Below are positions 1 to 5,043 of a stretch of DNA of 5,473 nt, piece after piece (positions within the stretch are counted from its first letter, which is position 1; every line of letters begins with the position of its first letter). The translations under genes were made by a program, and so were the position numbers. Source of the DNA: Tepidimonas sp. UBA997. Its GTDB lineage: Bacteria > Pseudomonadota > Gammaproteobacteria > Burkholderiales > Burkholderiaceae_C. The stretch is taken from the NCBI GenBank assembly GCA_002291945.1, contig DBAZ01000044.1:1-5473 (forward strand), given 5' to 3'. Under the pieces are notes generated by a model, which was given only the letters and a program-made list of their open reading frames with translations, made no database searches and had not been told where the DNA came from.

Positions 1-1
1 C

Positions 2-967
2 GAAGCCGCGGCCCGCAGCGCCGCTCGATCGCTGGCTGGCGATTTTTCGCGTGCCATTGCCGCCCTGCGCGACGCGCTCATCGGCCTGCGCATGCTGGTC
101 GAGGCCACGCTCGACTTTCCCGAGGAGGAAATCGACTTCCTCCAGCAGGCCGACGCGCAAGGCCAGTTGCAGCGCCTGCGCACACAGCTTGCGGATGTGC
201 TGCAAAAAACCCGCCAAGGTGCCCTGCTGCGCGAAGGCATCAAGGTGGTGATCGCCGGGCAGCCCAACGCCGGCAAGAGTTCGCTGCTCAATGCCTTGGC
301 CGGGGCTGAGCTGGCCATCGTCACGCCGATTGCGGGCACCACCCGCGACGTGGTGCAGCAGACCATACAGATCGAGGGCGTGCCCCTGCATGTGATCGAT
401 ACCGCCGGGCTGCGCGAAGGCCAGGGCATCGACGAGGTGGAGCGCATCGGCATCGAGCGCGCCTGGCAGCAGATCGAGGGTGCCGATGCCGTGCTGTTGC
501 TGCACGACCTCACCCGCGCCGGGCAGGGCGGCTACGCGGCAGCCGATGCCCACATCGCCGCTAGCTTGCAAGCCCGCTTGCCCGCCCGTGTGCCCGTGAT
601 CCACGTCTGGAACAAGGTGGATGCGTCAGCGCCTGATGGAGTGGCACGGGATCAGGGTGCCCTGTGGGTGTCGGCCCAAACCGGGGCAGGCCTGCAGGCC
701 CTGCGCCAGCGCTTGCTGCAACAGGCGGGCTGGCAAAGTGGGGCCGAGGGCCTGTACATCGCCCGCGAGCGGCACGTTCAGGCGCTGCACCGGGTGCAGG
801 CGCACCTGGCATGCGCCGACGAGCTGCTGGCCGCTCGGGCCCAGTCGCTGGACTTGCTGGCCGAGGAATTGCGCCTGGCGCAGAGCGCCCTCAACCAGAT
901 CACGGGGGCCTTCAGTGCCGACGACCTGCTCGGGGTGATTTTCTCGTCGTTTTGCATCGGCAAGTGA
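2..967 (+). CDS. mnmE: tRNA uridine-5-carboxymethylaminomethyl(34) synthesis GTPase MnmE, 5'-truncated by window start
   Basis: MnmE works with MnmG to install the 5-carboxymethylaminomethyl (or aminomethyl) group on wobble uridine 34 of certain tRNAs, using methylene-tetrahydrofolate and GTP hydrolysis. The frame is open from position 2 with no start codon, and 321 residues are visible. E. coli MnmE has about 454, so the folate-binding N-terminal domain and the start of the helical domain lie outside. The helical-domain signature ending in ATLDFPEEEIDF runs directly into the G domain. G motifs in order are GQPNAGKSS (257-283, P-loop), GTTRD (335-349), DTAG (398-409), NKVD (611-622) and SAQTG (671-685). 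The protein ends FCIGK, with the conserved C-terminal cysteine (codon 953-955) needed for tRNA modification. All catalytic motifs present are intact, so the gene looks functional. An internal ATG at 92 is not the start, because MnmE homology continues upstream of it. Confidence 0.97.
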   Translation, partial: EAAARSAARSLAGDFSRAIAALRDALIGLRMLVEATLDFPEEEIDFLQQADAQGQLQRLRTQLADVLQKTRQGALLREGIKVVIAGQPNAGKSSLLNALAGAELAIVTPIAGTTRDVVQQTIQIEGVPLHVIDTAGLREGQGIDEVERIGIERAWQQIEGADAVLLLHDLTRAGQGGYAAADAHIAASLQARLPARVPVIHVWNKVDASAPDGVARDQGALWVSAQTGAGLQALRQRLLQQAGWQSGAEGLYIARERHVQALHRVQAHLACADELLAARAQSLDLLAEELRLAQSALNQITGAFSADDLLGVIFSSFCIGK

Positions 968-990
968 CTCGGGTTCCAGAAGGTTCCTTG

Positions 991-1003
991 AACTTCCGAA
1001 GTT
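991..1003. repeat. small inverted repeat just after mnmE
   Basis: AACTTC and GAAGTT face each other around a single C, and the repeat is followed by TT. It lies 23 bases after the mnmE stop. The stem is short and AT-rich and there is no real T-run, so it is at best a weak candidate for a transcript end and may be chance. Confidence 0.3.
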
Positions 1004-1011
1004 TAGAACGT

Positions 1012-1027
1012 ATCCGTAGCTACGGAT
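1012..1027. repeat. 16-bp perfect palindrome upstream of rnpB
   Basis: ATCCGTAGCTACGGAT equals its own reverse complement. It lies 45 bases downstream of the mnmE stop and about 50-65 bases upstream of the likely rnpB start of transcription. No T-run follows, so it does not look like an intrinsic terminator. Its position and symmetry would fit a binding site for a dimeric regulator, but no known operator is recognised. Confidence 0.6.
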
Positions 1028-1051
1028 GCAGCAATCGTCCCGATGCATCCG
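1023..1051. repeat. 8-bp inverted repeat overlapping the palindrome
   Basis: CGGATGCA (1023-1030) and TGCATCCG (1044-1051) are exact reverse complements separated by 13 bases. The left arm shares CGGAT with the right half of the palindrome at 1012-1027, so the two hairpins could not form together in one transcript. The region sits in the -25 to -55 zone of the probable rnpB promoter. Confidence 0.5.
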
Positions 1052-1060
1052 GGTTATTCG

Positions 1061-1069
1061 TGGGACAAT
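1061..1069 (+). promoter_or_regulatory. probable rnpB promoter, extended -10 element
   Basis: TGG followed by GACAAT (1064-1069) resembles an extended -10 box of a sigma-70 promoter. It lies 6 bases before position 1076, where the P1 helix of RNase P RNA begins, which is the expected distance to a start of transcription. No good -35 hexamer is seen 16-18 bases upstream. The weak -35 may be compensated by the TGn extension. This is an inference from spacing only. Confidence 0.45.
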
Positions 1070-1075
1070 ACGCCG

Positions 1076-1451
1076 GTGAAGCCTGCCAGACCGTCGCTGG
1101 CGCAAGGCCCGAAAGGGTGCGCTGGAGGAACGTCCGGACTGCACAGGACAGCGTAGCAGCTAACGGCTGCCCACCGCGAGGTGAGGATCAGAGCAACAGA
1201 GACGAGTCCCCATGAACCATCCGCTGCGGCGGCAGGAGCGTGGGGGGTGAAACGGGCAATCTCTACGCGCAGCAACACCAAGTAGGCCAGCCACGCAAGC
1301 AGGGCAACCGCTTGCGACCTTGTGGTTCCGCAAGGCGAGTTGGCGGGTAGGTGGCACCGAGCCGTGTGGGCGACCCACGGCCCAGAGGAATGGCGGTCAC
1401 AGCGGGGCAACCCGATGCACAGAATCCGGCGTATCGGCAGACTTCACACTT
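1076..1451 (+). ncRNA. rnpB: RNase P RNA component (bacterial A-type)
   Basis: This is the catalytic RNA of RNase P, which with protein RnpA removes 5' leaders from precursor tRNAs. The conserved core is recognisable in order: GAGGAACGTCCGGACT (1125-1140), GCAACAGAGA (1193-1202), GGGTGAAACGGGCAAT (1245-1260), AGCAACACCAAGTAGGCC near 1270, GGGTAGGTGGCACCGAG near 1344, AGAGGAATGGCGGTCAC (1384-1400) and ACAGAATCCGGCGTATCGG (1419-1437). P1 pairs 1076-1087 with 1436-1447 with one C-A mismatch. P2 pairs GACCGTC (1089-1095) with GGCGGTC (1392-1398). P3 is a hairpin (1100-1122) capped by GAAA. In P4, CCGGA (1134-1138) pairs with TCCGG (1425-1429), where E. coli has CCGGG/CCCGG; the paired change supports a working helix. 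The length of about 375 nt is close to E. coli's 377. The exact 3' end is uncertain by several bases, and no clear intrinsic terminator follows. Confidence 0.97.
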
Positions 1452-2502
1452 TGTTCATCCTTGGAACGCCGCCAGACTGATCGATGCGTTCAACGTGCGC
1501 CAGTAGCGAGCGTTTGGCCACTGGCCACAGCCGAGCGGGCACATCGGCATAGGCCAGCTTGACCCAGTCGTCGTGCGAGCCGCCGGGCAGGGCCTGCATC
1601 GCCGCCGCCACTTTCGCTTCCCGTTGCAGTCGGTGCTGCTTCAGGCGTGCCACGGCGGCTGCGGCATCGCCCAGCACATAGCCATGCGCCGGCAGGATGA
1701 AGCGAATGTCGTGTGCGGCGCACGCTTGAGCCAGCCGATCCAGTGACTGCAGGTAGGCGTCCATGTTCCCGTCGGGGGGGTCGATCACGGTGGTGCTGCC
1801 GTTGAGGATGTGGTCGCCGCTGAACAGCAGCCCGTCTTCTTGCAGCACCAGACAGACGTGGTTGGCCGCGTGGCCCGGCGTGAACAGCACGTGCAGCGTG
1901 TGCTGCAAGCCGCTGGCCGCGTCTTTCAGGATCAGCCGCTCACCGTCGTGCAGGCTGCGCTCCGGCTGGAACTGGCTGTGCGCCCTAGCGGTGGGGGCGC
2001 TGGGCAGGCCCAGAATGGCGGGCGGGGTTTGCCCCGCTCGTGCGCACAACTGTTGCAAAGGCTGGGCGCCCGGTGCGTGGTCGGGGTGCGAATGGGTGCA
2101 GACGATGTGGCGAATGTCGCCGCCGGCGGCGCGCCACAGCCGCTCCAGGTGGGCGGGGTCGTTCGGCCCGGGGTCGATGACGATGTGGCCCATCAACGCA
2201 TCGCCCACCAGATAGCTGTTGGTTCCGGGGCCGGTCATCAAGCCCGGATTGGGCGCGGTCAGGCGTTGCAGGTGCCGGAGCAACAAGACGGGCCGTTCGC
2301 TCTGCCAGTCGAGGGTGTGCGCGATCTGGCCGTCCGGGCAGGTCAGTTCCAACTCGCCGTACGGGGCTTCATGCTCCATGTAGTGGGCTACGTGGCCGCC
2401 CAGCCAGCCCGCGCGTGGGCAACTCCCCTGCAGCGGCGTGGCGGCTGTTCTGGGCGGCGACGCTGGAAAAGGGGGGTTCAGCAACTGCGAACGACGAACC
2501 AT
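1444..2502 (-). CDS. MBL-fold metallo-hydrolase, LACTB2-like
   Basis: This is a 352-residue metallo-beta-lactamase-fold hydrolase of the LACTB2 type. Members of that branch include nucleases and thioester or other ester hydrolases, so the substrate here cannot be named. The entry signature NPGLMTGPGTNSYLVG (residues 85-100) is typical of LACTB2-like proteins. The binuclear metal site is complete: H137-S-H139-P-D141-H142, then H211 in TPGH, D230 in SGDH and H273 in PAHG. The C-terminal segment from about residue 285 (HRLQREAK through LLAHVERI) matches the winged-helix-like tail of the family. Start: ATG at 2500-2502 is preceded by GGAGG with 7-base spacing; the frame stays open to 2601 but lacks such a site there. 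The first 40 residues are Pro/Ala/Arg-rich and low in conservation signals. No signal peptide is evident, so it is probably cytoplasmic. It is monocistronic and convergent with rnpB, and its stop lies inside the P1 3' strand. Confidence 0.93.
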   Translation of the reverse strand: MVRRSQLLNPPFPASPPRTAATPLQGSCPRAGWLGGHVAHYMEHEAPYGELELTCPDGQIAHTLDWQSERPVLLLRHLQRLTAPNPGLMTGPGTNSYLVGDALMGHIVIDPGPNDPAHLERLWRAAGGDIRHIVCTHSHPDHAPGAQPLQQLCARAGQTPPAILGLPSAPTARAHSQFQPERSLHDGERLILKDAASGLQHTLHVLFTPGHAANHVCLVLQEDGLLFSGDHILNGSTTVIDPPDGNMDAYLQSLDRLAQACAAHDIRFILPAHGYVLGDAAAAVARLKQHRLQREAKVAAAMQALPGGSHDDWVKLAYADVPARLWPVAKRSLLAHVERIDQSGGVPRMNKV

Positions 2503-2509
2503 GAGCGAG

Positions 2510-2514
2510 CCTCC
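2510..2514 (-). promoter_or_regulatory. ribosome binding site that fixes the MBL hydrolase start
   Basis: On the minus strand the sequence reads GGAGG, then 7 bases, then ATG (2500-2502). This strong Shine-Dalgarno match supports the 352-residue form over the 385-residue open frame that starts at 2601. Confidence 0.75.
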
Positions 2515-2703
2515 GTATCCGGCGCAATGCCAGTGTGACAATGGTAATGGTGTGTAAACAGAAGCGCCGAACGGGTGCCGCCTGCGGCGCTGGGGGCCCA
2601 TGCAGGCGCGATAATCCGAGAATGTCCATTAGGCGCACCTTCGGTGCTGCTTGAACGTCAGCGGGGCATTTGCGGCCATTTCAAGCCCTAATGAACAATC
2701 TCG

Positions 2704-2709
2704 GATAAT
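2704..2709 (+). promoter_or_regulatory. candidate -10 box of the OmpA-family lipoprotein gene
   Basis: GATAAT differs from TATAAT at one base and lies 30 bases before the ATG. Transcription would then start near 2716, giving a leader of about 24 bases that carries the AGGAG ribosome site. The -35 region is weak (TTTCAA-like at 2679-2684, spacing long). The inverted repeat ATGAAC/GTTCAT (2691-2696 and 2712-2717) brackets the box, which would suit repressor control but is unproven. Confidence 0.4.
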
Positions 2710-2739
2710 CCGTTCATCCACTGCAACAGGAGTCCCACC

Positions 2740-3393
2740 ATGAGAATGCTGTCGATCACCGCCCTTGTAGCCAGTGCCGTCGTGCTGGCCGGTTGTGCCA
2801 ATATGTCCGAAGAGCAGCAACGCGGCACGACCCGCGGGGCGCTGATCGGTGCCGGTGCGGGCGCGGTCATTGGTGCCATGACCGACGGCGGCCGGGGGGC
2901 CGTACAGGGCGCGGCCATCGGTGCCGGGGTCGGTGCGGTGGGTGGGCATATCTGGTCCACCCGCATGGAAGAGCAGCGCCGCCAGATGGAGGAAAGCACG
3001 CGCGGTACCGGCGTCGAGGTGACGCGCACACCCGACAACCAGCTCAAGCTTTACATTCCCAGCGATGTGTCGTTTCCGGTCGGGCGCGCCGATATCCAGC
3101 CCAATTTCCGGCCGATACTCGACAATTTTGCTCAAGGCATGGTCCGCAACCCGCAAGCGCGGGTCACCATCGTCGGCCACACCGACAGCACGGGCACGGA
3201 TGCCATCAACAACCCCTTGTCGGTGAACCGGGCTGCGAGTGTGCGCGATTACATGGTTGCCCGCGGGGTGCCGGTGTCGTCGGTATCGATCGACGGTCGG
3301 GGAGCGCGGGAGCCGATTGCCACCAATGCCACCGCCGAAGGGCGGGCGCGTAACCGGCGGGTAGAGATTTTCATGGCCGAGACGGCACGCTGA
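2740..3393 (+). CDS. OmpA-family outer-membrane lipoprotein with glycine zipper (YiaD-like)
   Basis: This is a 217-residue lipoprotein expected to be anchored in the outer membrane and to bind peptidoglycan in the periplasm. Residues 1-18 form a lipoprotein signal peptide ending in the lipobox LAGC with lipidated Cys19. The next residues are Ala and Asn, not Asp, so an inner-membrane retention signal is absent. Residues 33-69 are a glycine-zipper segment (GALIGAGAGAVIGA and GAAIGAGVGAVGG). A short charged stretch follows (75-88, MEEQRRQMEE). The OmpA C-terminal domain spans about 104-212, including GHTDSTG and LSVNRAASV; Asp149 and Arg164, 15 residues apart, match the pair that contacts diaminopimelate in OmpA-like domains. 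Overall length and order resemble E. coli YiaD. The start is ATG with AGGAG (2728-2732) 7 bases upstream. It stands alone or is read into dapF 41 bases downstream. Confidence 0.95.
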   Translation: MRMLSITALVASAVVLAGCANMSEEQQRGTTRGALIGAGAGAVIGAMTDGGRGAVQGAAIGAGVGAVGGHIWSTRMEEQRRQMEESTRGTGVEVTRTPDNQLKLYIPSDVSFPVGRADIQPNFRPILDNFAQGMVRNPQARVTIVGHTDSTGTDAINNPLSVNRAASVRDYMVARGVPVSSVSIDGRGAREPIATNATAEGRARNRRVEIFMAETAR

Positions 3394-3412
3394 ATCGGCT
3401 GCTGAATCGGCC
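3389..3412 (+). repeat. 12-bp tandem duplication carrying the lipoprotein stop codon
   Basis: GCTGAATCGGCT (3389-3400) is followed directly by GCTGAATCGGCC (3401-3412), 11 of 12 bases identical. Because the unit is a multiple of three, the stop TGA at 3391-3393 is repeated in frame at 3403-3405, giving a back-up stop. Confidence 0.7.
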
Positions 3413-3422
3413 CGCTCGGCCG

Positions 3423-3428
3423 GATAAT
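3423..3428 (+). promoter_or_regulatory. candidate -10 box placing the dapF transcript start at its ATG
   Basis: GATAAT lies 6 bases before the dapF ATG at 3435, so a transcript from it would begin at or within a base of the start codon and be leaderless. Only AGG (3431-3433) precedes the ATG, too close to serve as a normal ribosome site. The -35 region is poor and overlaps the 12-bp duplication and a CGGCC/GGCCG stem (3408-3422). Read-through from the lipoprotein gene is the alternative. Confidence 0.35.
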
Positions 3429-3434
3429 GCAGGC

Positions 3435-4322
3435 ATGCGGATTGCCTTTACCAAAATGCAAGGGGCGGGCAACGACTTTGTCGTGCTCGACGAAACGACG
3501 CGGCTGCTGCATCTGTCGCCGGCGCAATACCGCTGGCTGGCCGACCGCCACTTCGGTGTCGGGGCCGACCAGATACTCAGTGTGCGTGCCGCACCCGGCC
3601 CAGACCTCGACTTCGCCTACGTGATCCACAACGCCGACGGCGGTGAGGTAGAAAACTGCGGCAATGGTGCACGCTGCTTCGCCCGCTATGTACACGACAA
3701 AGGCCTGACGCCGAAACGCGACATTCGGGTGCAGGCCAAGAACGGCCCGCTGCAACTCACCCTGACCGACGACGGTCGCGTCACCGTGGACATGGGGCCG
3801 CCGGTGTTTGATTTGCCGTCCATTCCGTTTCAGCCCGGCGGCAGTCAACCGCGCCGCGCCGGGGCGTGGGAGATCTGGCCGCTGCCCTTGTCGGGGGGAG
3901 GGCAAACGCTCGAAGCGCCGGTGTCCGTGCTTTCGATGGGCAATCCCCATGCGGTCTGGCGCGTCGATGACGTGGATCAGGCACCCGTGCCGCAATGGGG
4001 CCCTTGGGTCGAGGGCCATCCGCAGTTTCCTCGTCGCGTCAATGTCGGCTTCATGCAGGTGCTGGACCGCTCGACCATCCGTCTGCGGGTGTTCGAGCGT
4101 GGCGTGGGCGAGACGCTGGCGTGTGGCACCGGGGCCTGCGCCGCTGTGGTGGCTGGCATCCGGCACGGCTGGCTCGATGAACGGGTGGCTGTACACCTGC
4201 CCGGTGGGTGTCTGACCATTGAGTGGGCAGCCGCCGCAGCCGGGCTTGCGGCACCGGTGCGCATGACTGGGCCGGCCGAGCCGGTCTTCGACGGCGTGGT
4301 CGAACTGCCGCCCCTGCATTGA
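3435..4322 (+). CDS. dapF: diaminopimelate epimerase
   Basis: DapF (EC 5.1.1.7) interconverts LL- and meso-2,6-diaminopimelate without a cofactor, using two cysteines as acid and base. The product is used for lysine synthesis and peptidoglycan cross-linking, and the enzyme is cytoplasmic. The protein has 295 residues, slightly longer than E. coli's 274. It opens with the family N-terminus MRIAFTKMQGAGNDFVVLD. The first catalytic site is NADGGEVENCGNGARCF with Cys75; the second is ERGVGETLACGTGACAA with Cys230. The substrate-binding MGNPH lies at 168-172. The two halves form the usual pseudo-symmetric epimerase fold. The extra length sits mainly around residues 133-160, between the two halves. 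It heads a closely spaced group with the DUF484 gene (27-base gap) and xerC, the order seen in other proteobacteria. The start is unusual for lacking a clear Shine-Dalgarno site. Confidence 0.98.
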   Translation: MRIAFTKMQGAGNDFVVLDETTRLLHLSPAQYRWLADRHFGVGADQILSVRAAPGPDLDFAYVIHNADGGEVENCGNGARCFARYVHDKGLTPKRDIRVQAKNGPLQLTLTDDGRVTVDMGPPVFDLPSIPFQPGGSQPRRAGAWEIWPLPLSGGGQTLEAPVSVLSMGNPHAVWRVDDVDQAPVPQWGPWVEGHPQFPRRVNVGFMQVLDRSTIRLRVFERGVGETLACGTGACAAVVAGIRHGWLDERVAVHLPGGCLTIEWAAAAAGLAAPVRMTGPAEPVFDGVVELPPLH

Positions 4323-4339
4323 TTGTTTGAAGCGAGAAC

Positions 4340-4344
4340 GGAGA
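4340..4344 (+). promoter_or_regulatory. ribosome binding site that fixes the DUF484 start at GTG 4350
   Basis: GGAGA is followed by 5 bases and GTG (4350-4352). An in-frame TTG at 4323 directly abuts the dapF stop and has no ribosome site at a suitable distance, so GTG 4350 is the better start. Confidence 0.6.
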
Positions 4345-4349
4345 CTGAC

Positions 4350-5033
4350 GTGGATCCCCGCACTGACTTGCCCCCCATCACCGAAGACGATATTGCTCAG
4401 TTCCTGGTCAATACGCCAGGTTTTTTCGAGCGCCATGCCGAAGTCCTCGCCAGCGTGCAACTGACCAGCCCGCATGGGCAGCGGGCCGTCAGTCTGCAGG
4501 AGCGCCAAGCCGAGATGCTGCGGGAAAAAATCCGCCATCTGGAGCTCAAGGCCGCCGAGATGATCCGGCATGGCCAGGACAACGTGCTGATTGCCGATCA
4601 TCTGCACGCCTGGACGCGCCAGTTGTTCCTGGTGCAGGCACCCGCCGCGCTGCCGCAGGCGCTGGTGCAGGGGCTGCGTGACGAATTCAGCCTGCCGCAG
4701 GCCGCGATCCGCCTCTGGGGGGTGGCCAGCGCTTGGGCAGAAGCCCCGTTTGCCTTGGGCGTGAGTGCCGATGCCCAAGCATTTGCGCAATCGCTGGCGC
4801 AGCCGTACTGCGGGTCGAATCCGGGTCTGGAAGCGGCCCAGTGGCTCGATGACCCGGCGGCGGCGGCCTCGGTGGCCCTGCTGCCCTTGCGCCCGGCACC
4901 GCAAGCGCCTGCTTTTGGTTTGCTGGTGCTGGCGTCCGACGACCCGCGCCGCTTTCATGCCCAGATGGGCACCGCCTTTTTGCAGCGCATCGCCGATCTG
5001 GCTTCGGCGGCCCTGACGCGCCTGCTGCCCTGA
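4350..5033 (+). CDS. DUF484 family protein
   Basis: This 227-residue soluble protein belongs to the DUF484 family, found between dapF and xerC in many proteobacteria. Its biochemical function is not established; the C-terminal half is considered GAF-like. The N-terminal signature is visible as DIAQFLVNTPGFFERHAEVL (14-33). The segment AVSLQERQAEMLREKIRHLE (46-65) continues to about residue 75 as a predicted coiled coil. The C-terminal part carries YCG (153-155), ASVALLPL (173-180), FGLLVLASDDPRRF (189-202) and MGTAFLQRIADL (206-217), all family hallmarks. There is no signal peptide or membrane segment. The GTG start is chosen on its ribosome site. The short gaps to dapF (27 bases) and xerC (10 bases) argue for co-transcription and hint at a link to cell division or dimer resolution, which is only inference. 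Confidence 0.95.
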   Translation: MDPRTDLPPITEDDIAQFLVNTPGFFERHAEVLASVQLTSPHGQRAVSLQERQAEMLREKIRHLELKAAEMIRHGQDNVLIADHLHAWTRQLFLVQAPAALPQALVQGLRDEFSLPQAAIRLWGVASAWAEAPFALGVSADAQAFAQSLAQPYCGSNPGLEAAQWLDDPAAAASVALLPLRPAPQAPAFGLLVLASDDPRRFHAQMGTAFLQRIADLASAALTRLLP

Positions 5034-5043
5034 AAGGCTGGTG

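Larger units (their letters stand above)
2503..2739. other. divergent intergenic region between the hydrolase and lipoprotein genes
   Basis: This 237-base stretch separates two divergent genes. It holds the hydrolase ribosome binding site, two copies of GATAATCCG (2610-2618 and 2704-2712), a 10-codon frame at 2622-2654, a small GCACC-TTC-GGTGC hairpin (2634-2646), and the inverted repeat ATGAAC-N15-GTTCAT (2691-2717). The hydrolase promoter was not located with confidence: the minus strand shows TTTACA (2552-2557) and TTGTCA-like hexamers, but no clear -10 at the right distance. No RNA gene is recognised. Confidence 0.6.

Noticed and set aside
92..967. mnmE starting at the ATG at 92
   Set aside because: The frame upstream (from 2) encodes conserved MnmE helical-domain sequence (RSLAGDFSRAIAALRDALI), so the gene is simply cut by the window edge.
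1054..1410. Open frames within the rnpB region on both strands
   Set aside because: The sequence is accounted for by RNase P RNA core motifs and paired helices; the frames have no family features.
1444..2601. Longer 385-residue start for the MBL hydrolase
   Set aside because: The 33 extra residues show no conserved sequence, and the ATG at 2502 has a GGAGG site 7 bases upstream.
2634..2646. GCACC-TTC-GGTGC hairpin as a terminator
   Set aside because: The stem is five pairs with no T-run after it, and no plus-strand gene lies upstream that would end there.
3249..4958. 569-residue open frame on the minus strand
   Set aside because: It lies antisense to the lipoprotein end, dapF and the DUF484 gene, all of which have clear family motifs. 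Long antisense frames are expected in GC-rich coding DNA, and its translation shows no recognisable domain.
4323..5033. TTG start for the DUF484 gene
   Set aside because: TTG at 4323 abuts the dapF stop without a well-placed ribosome site, and the nine added residues are not part of the family signature.
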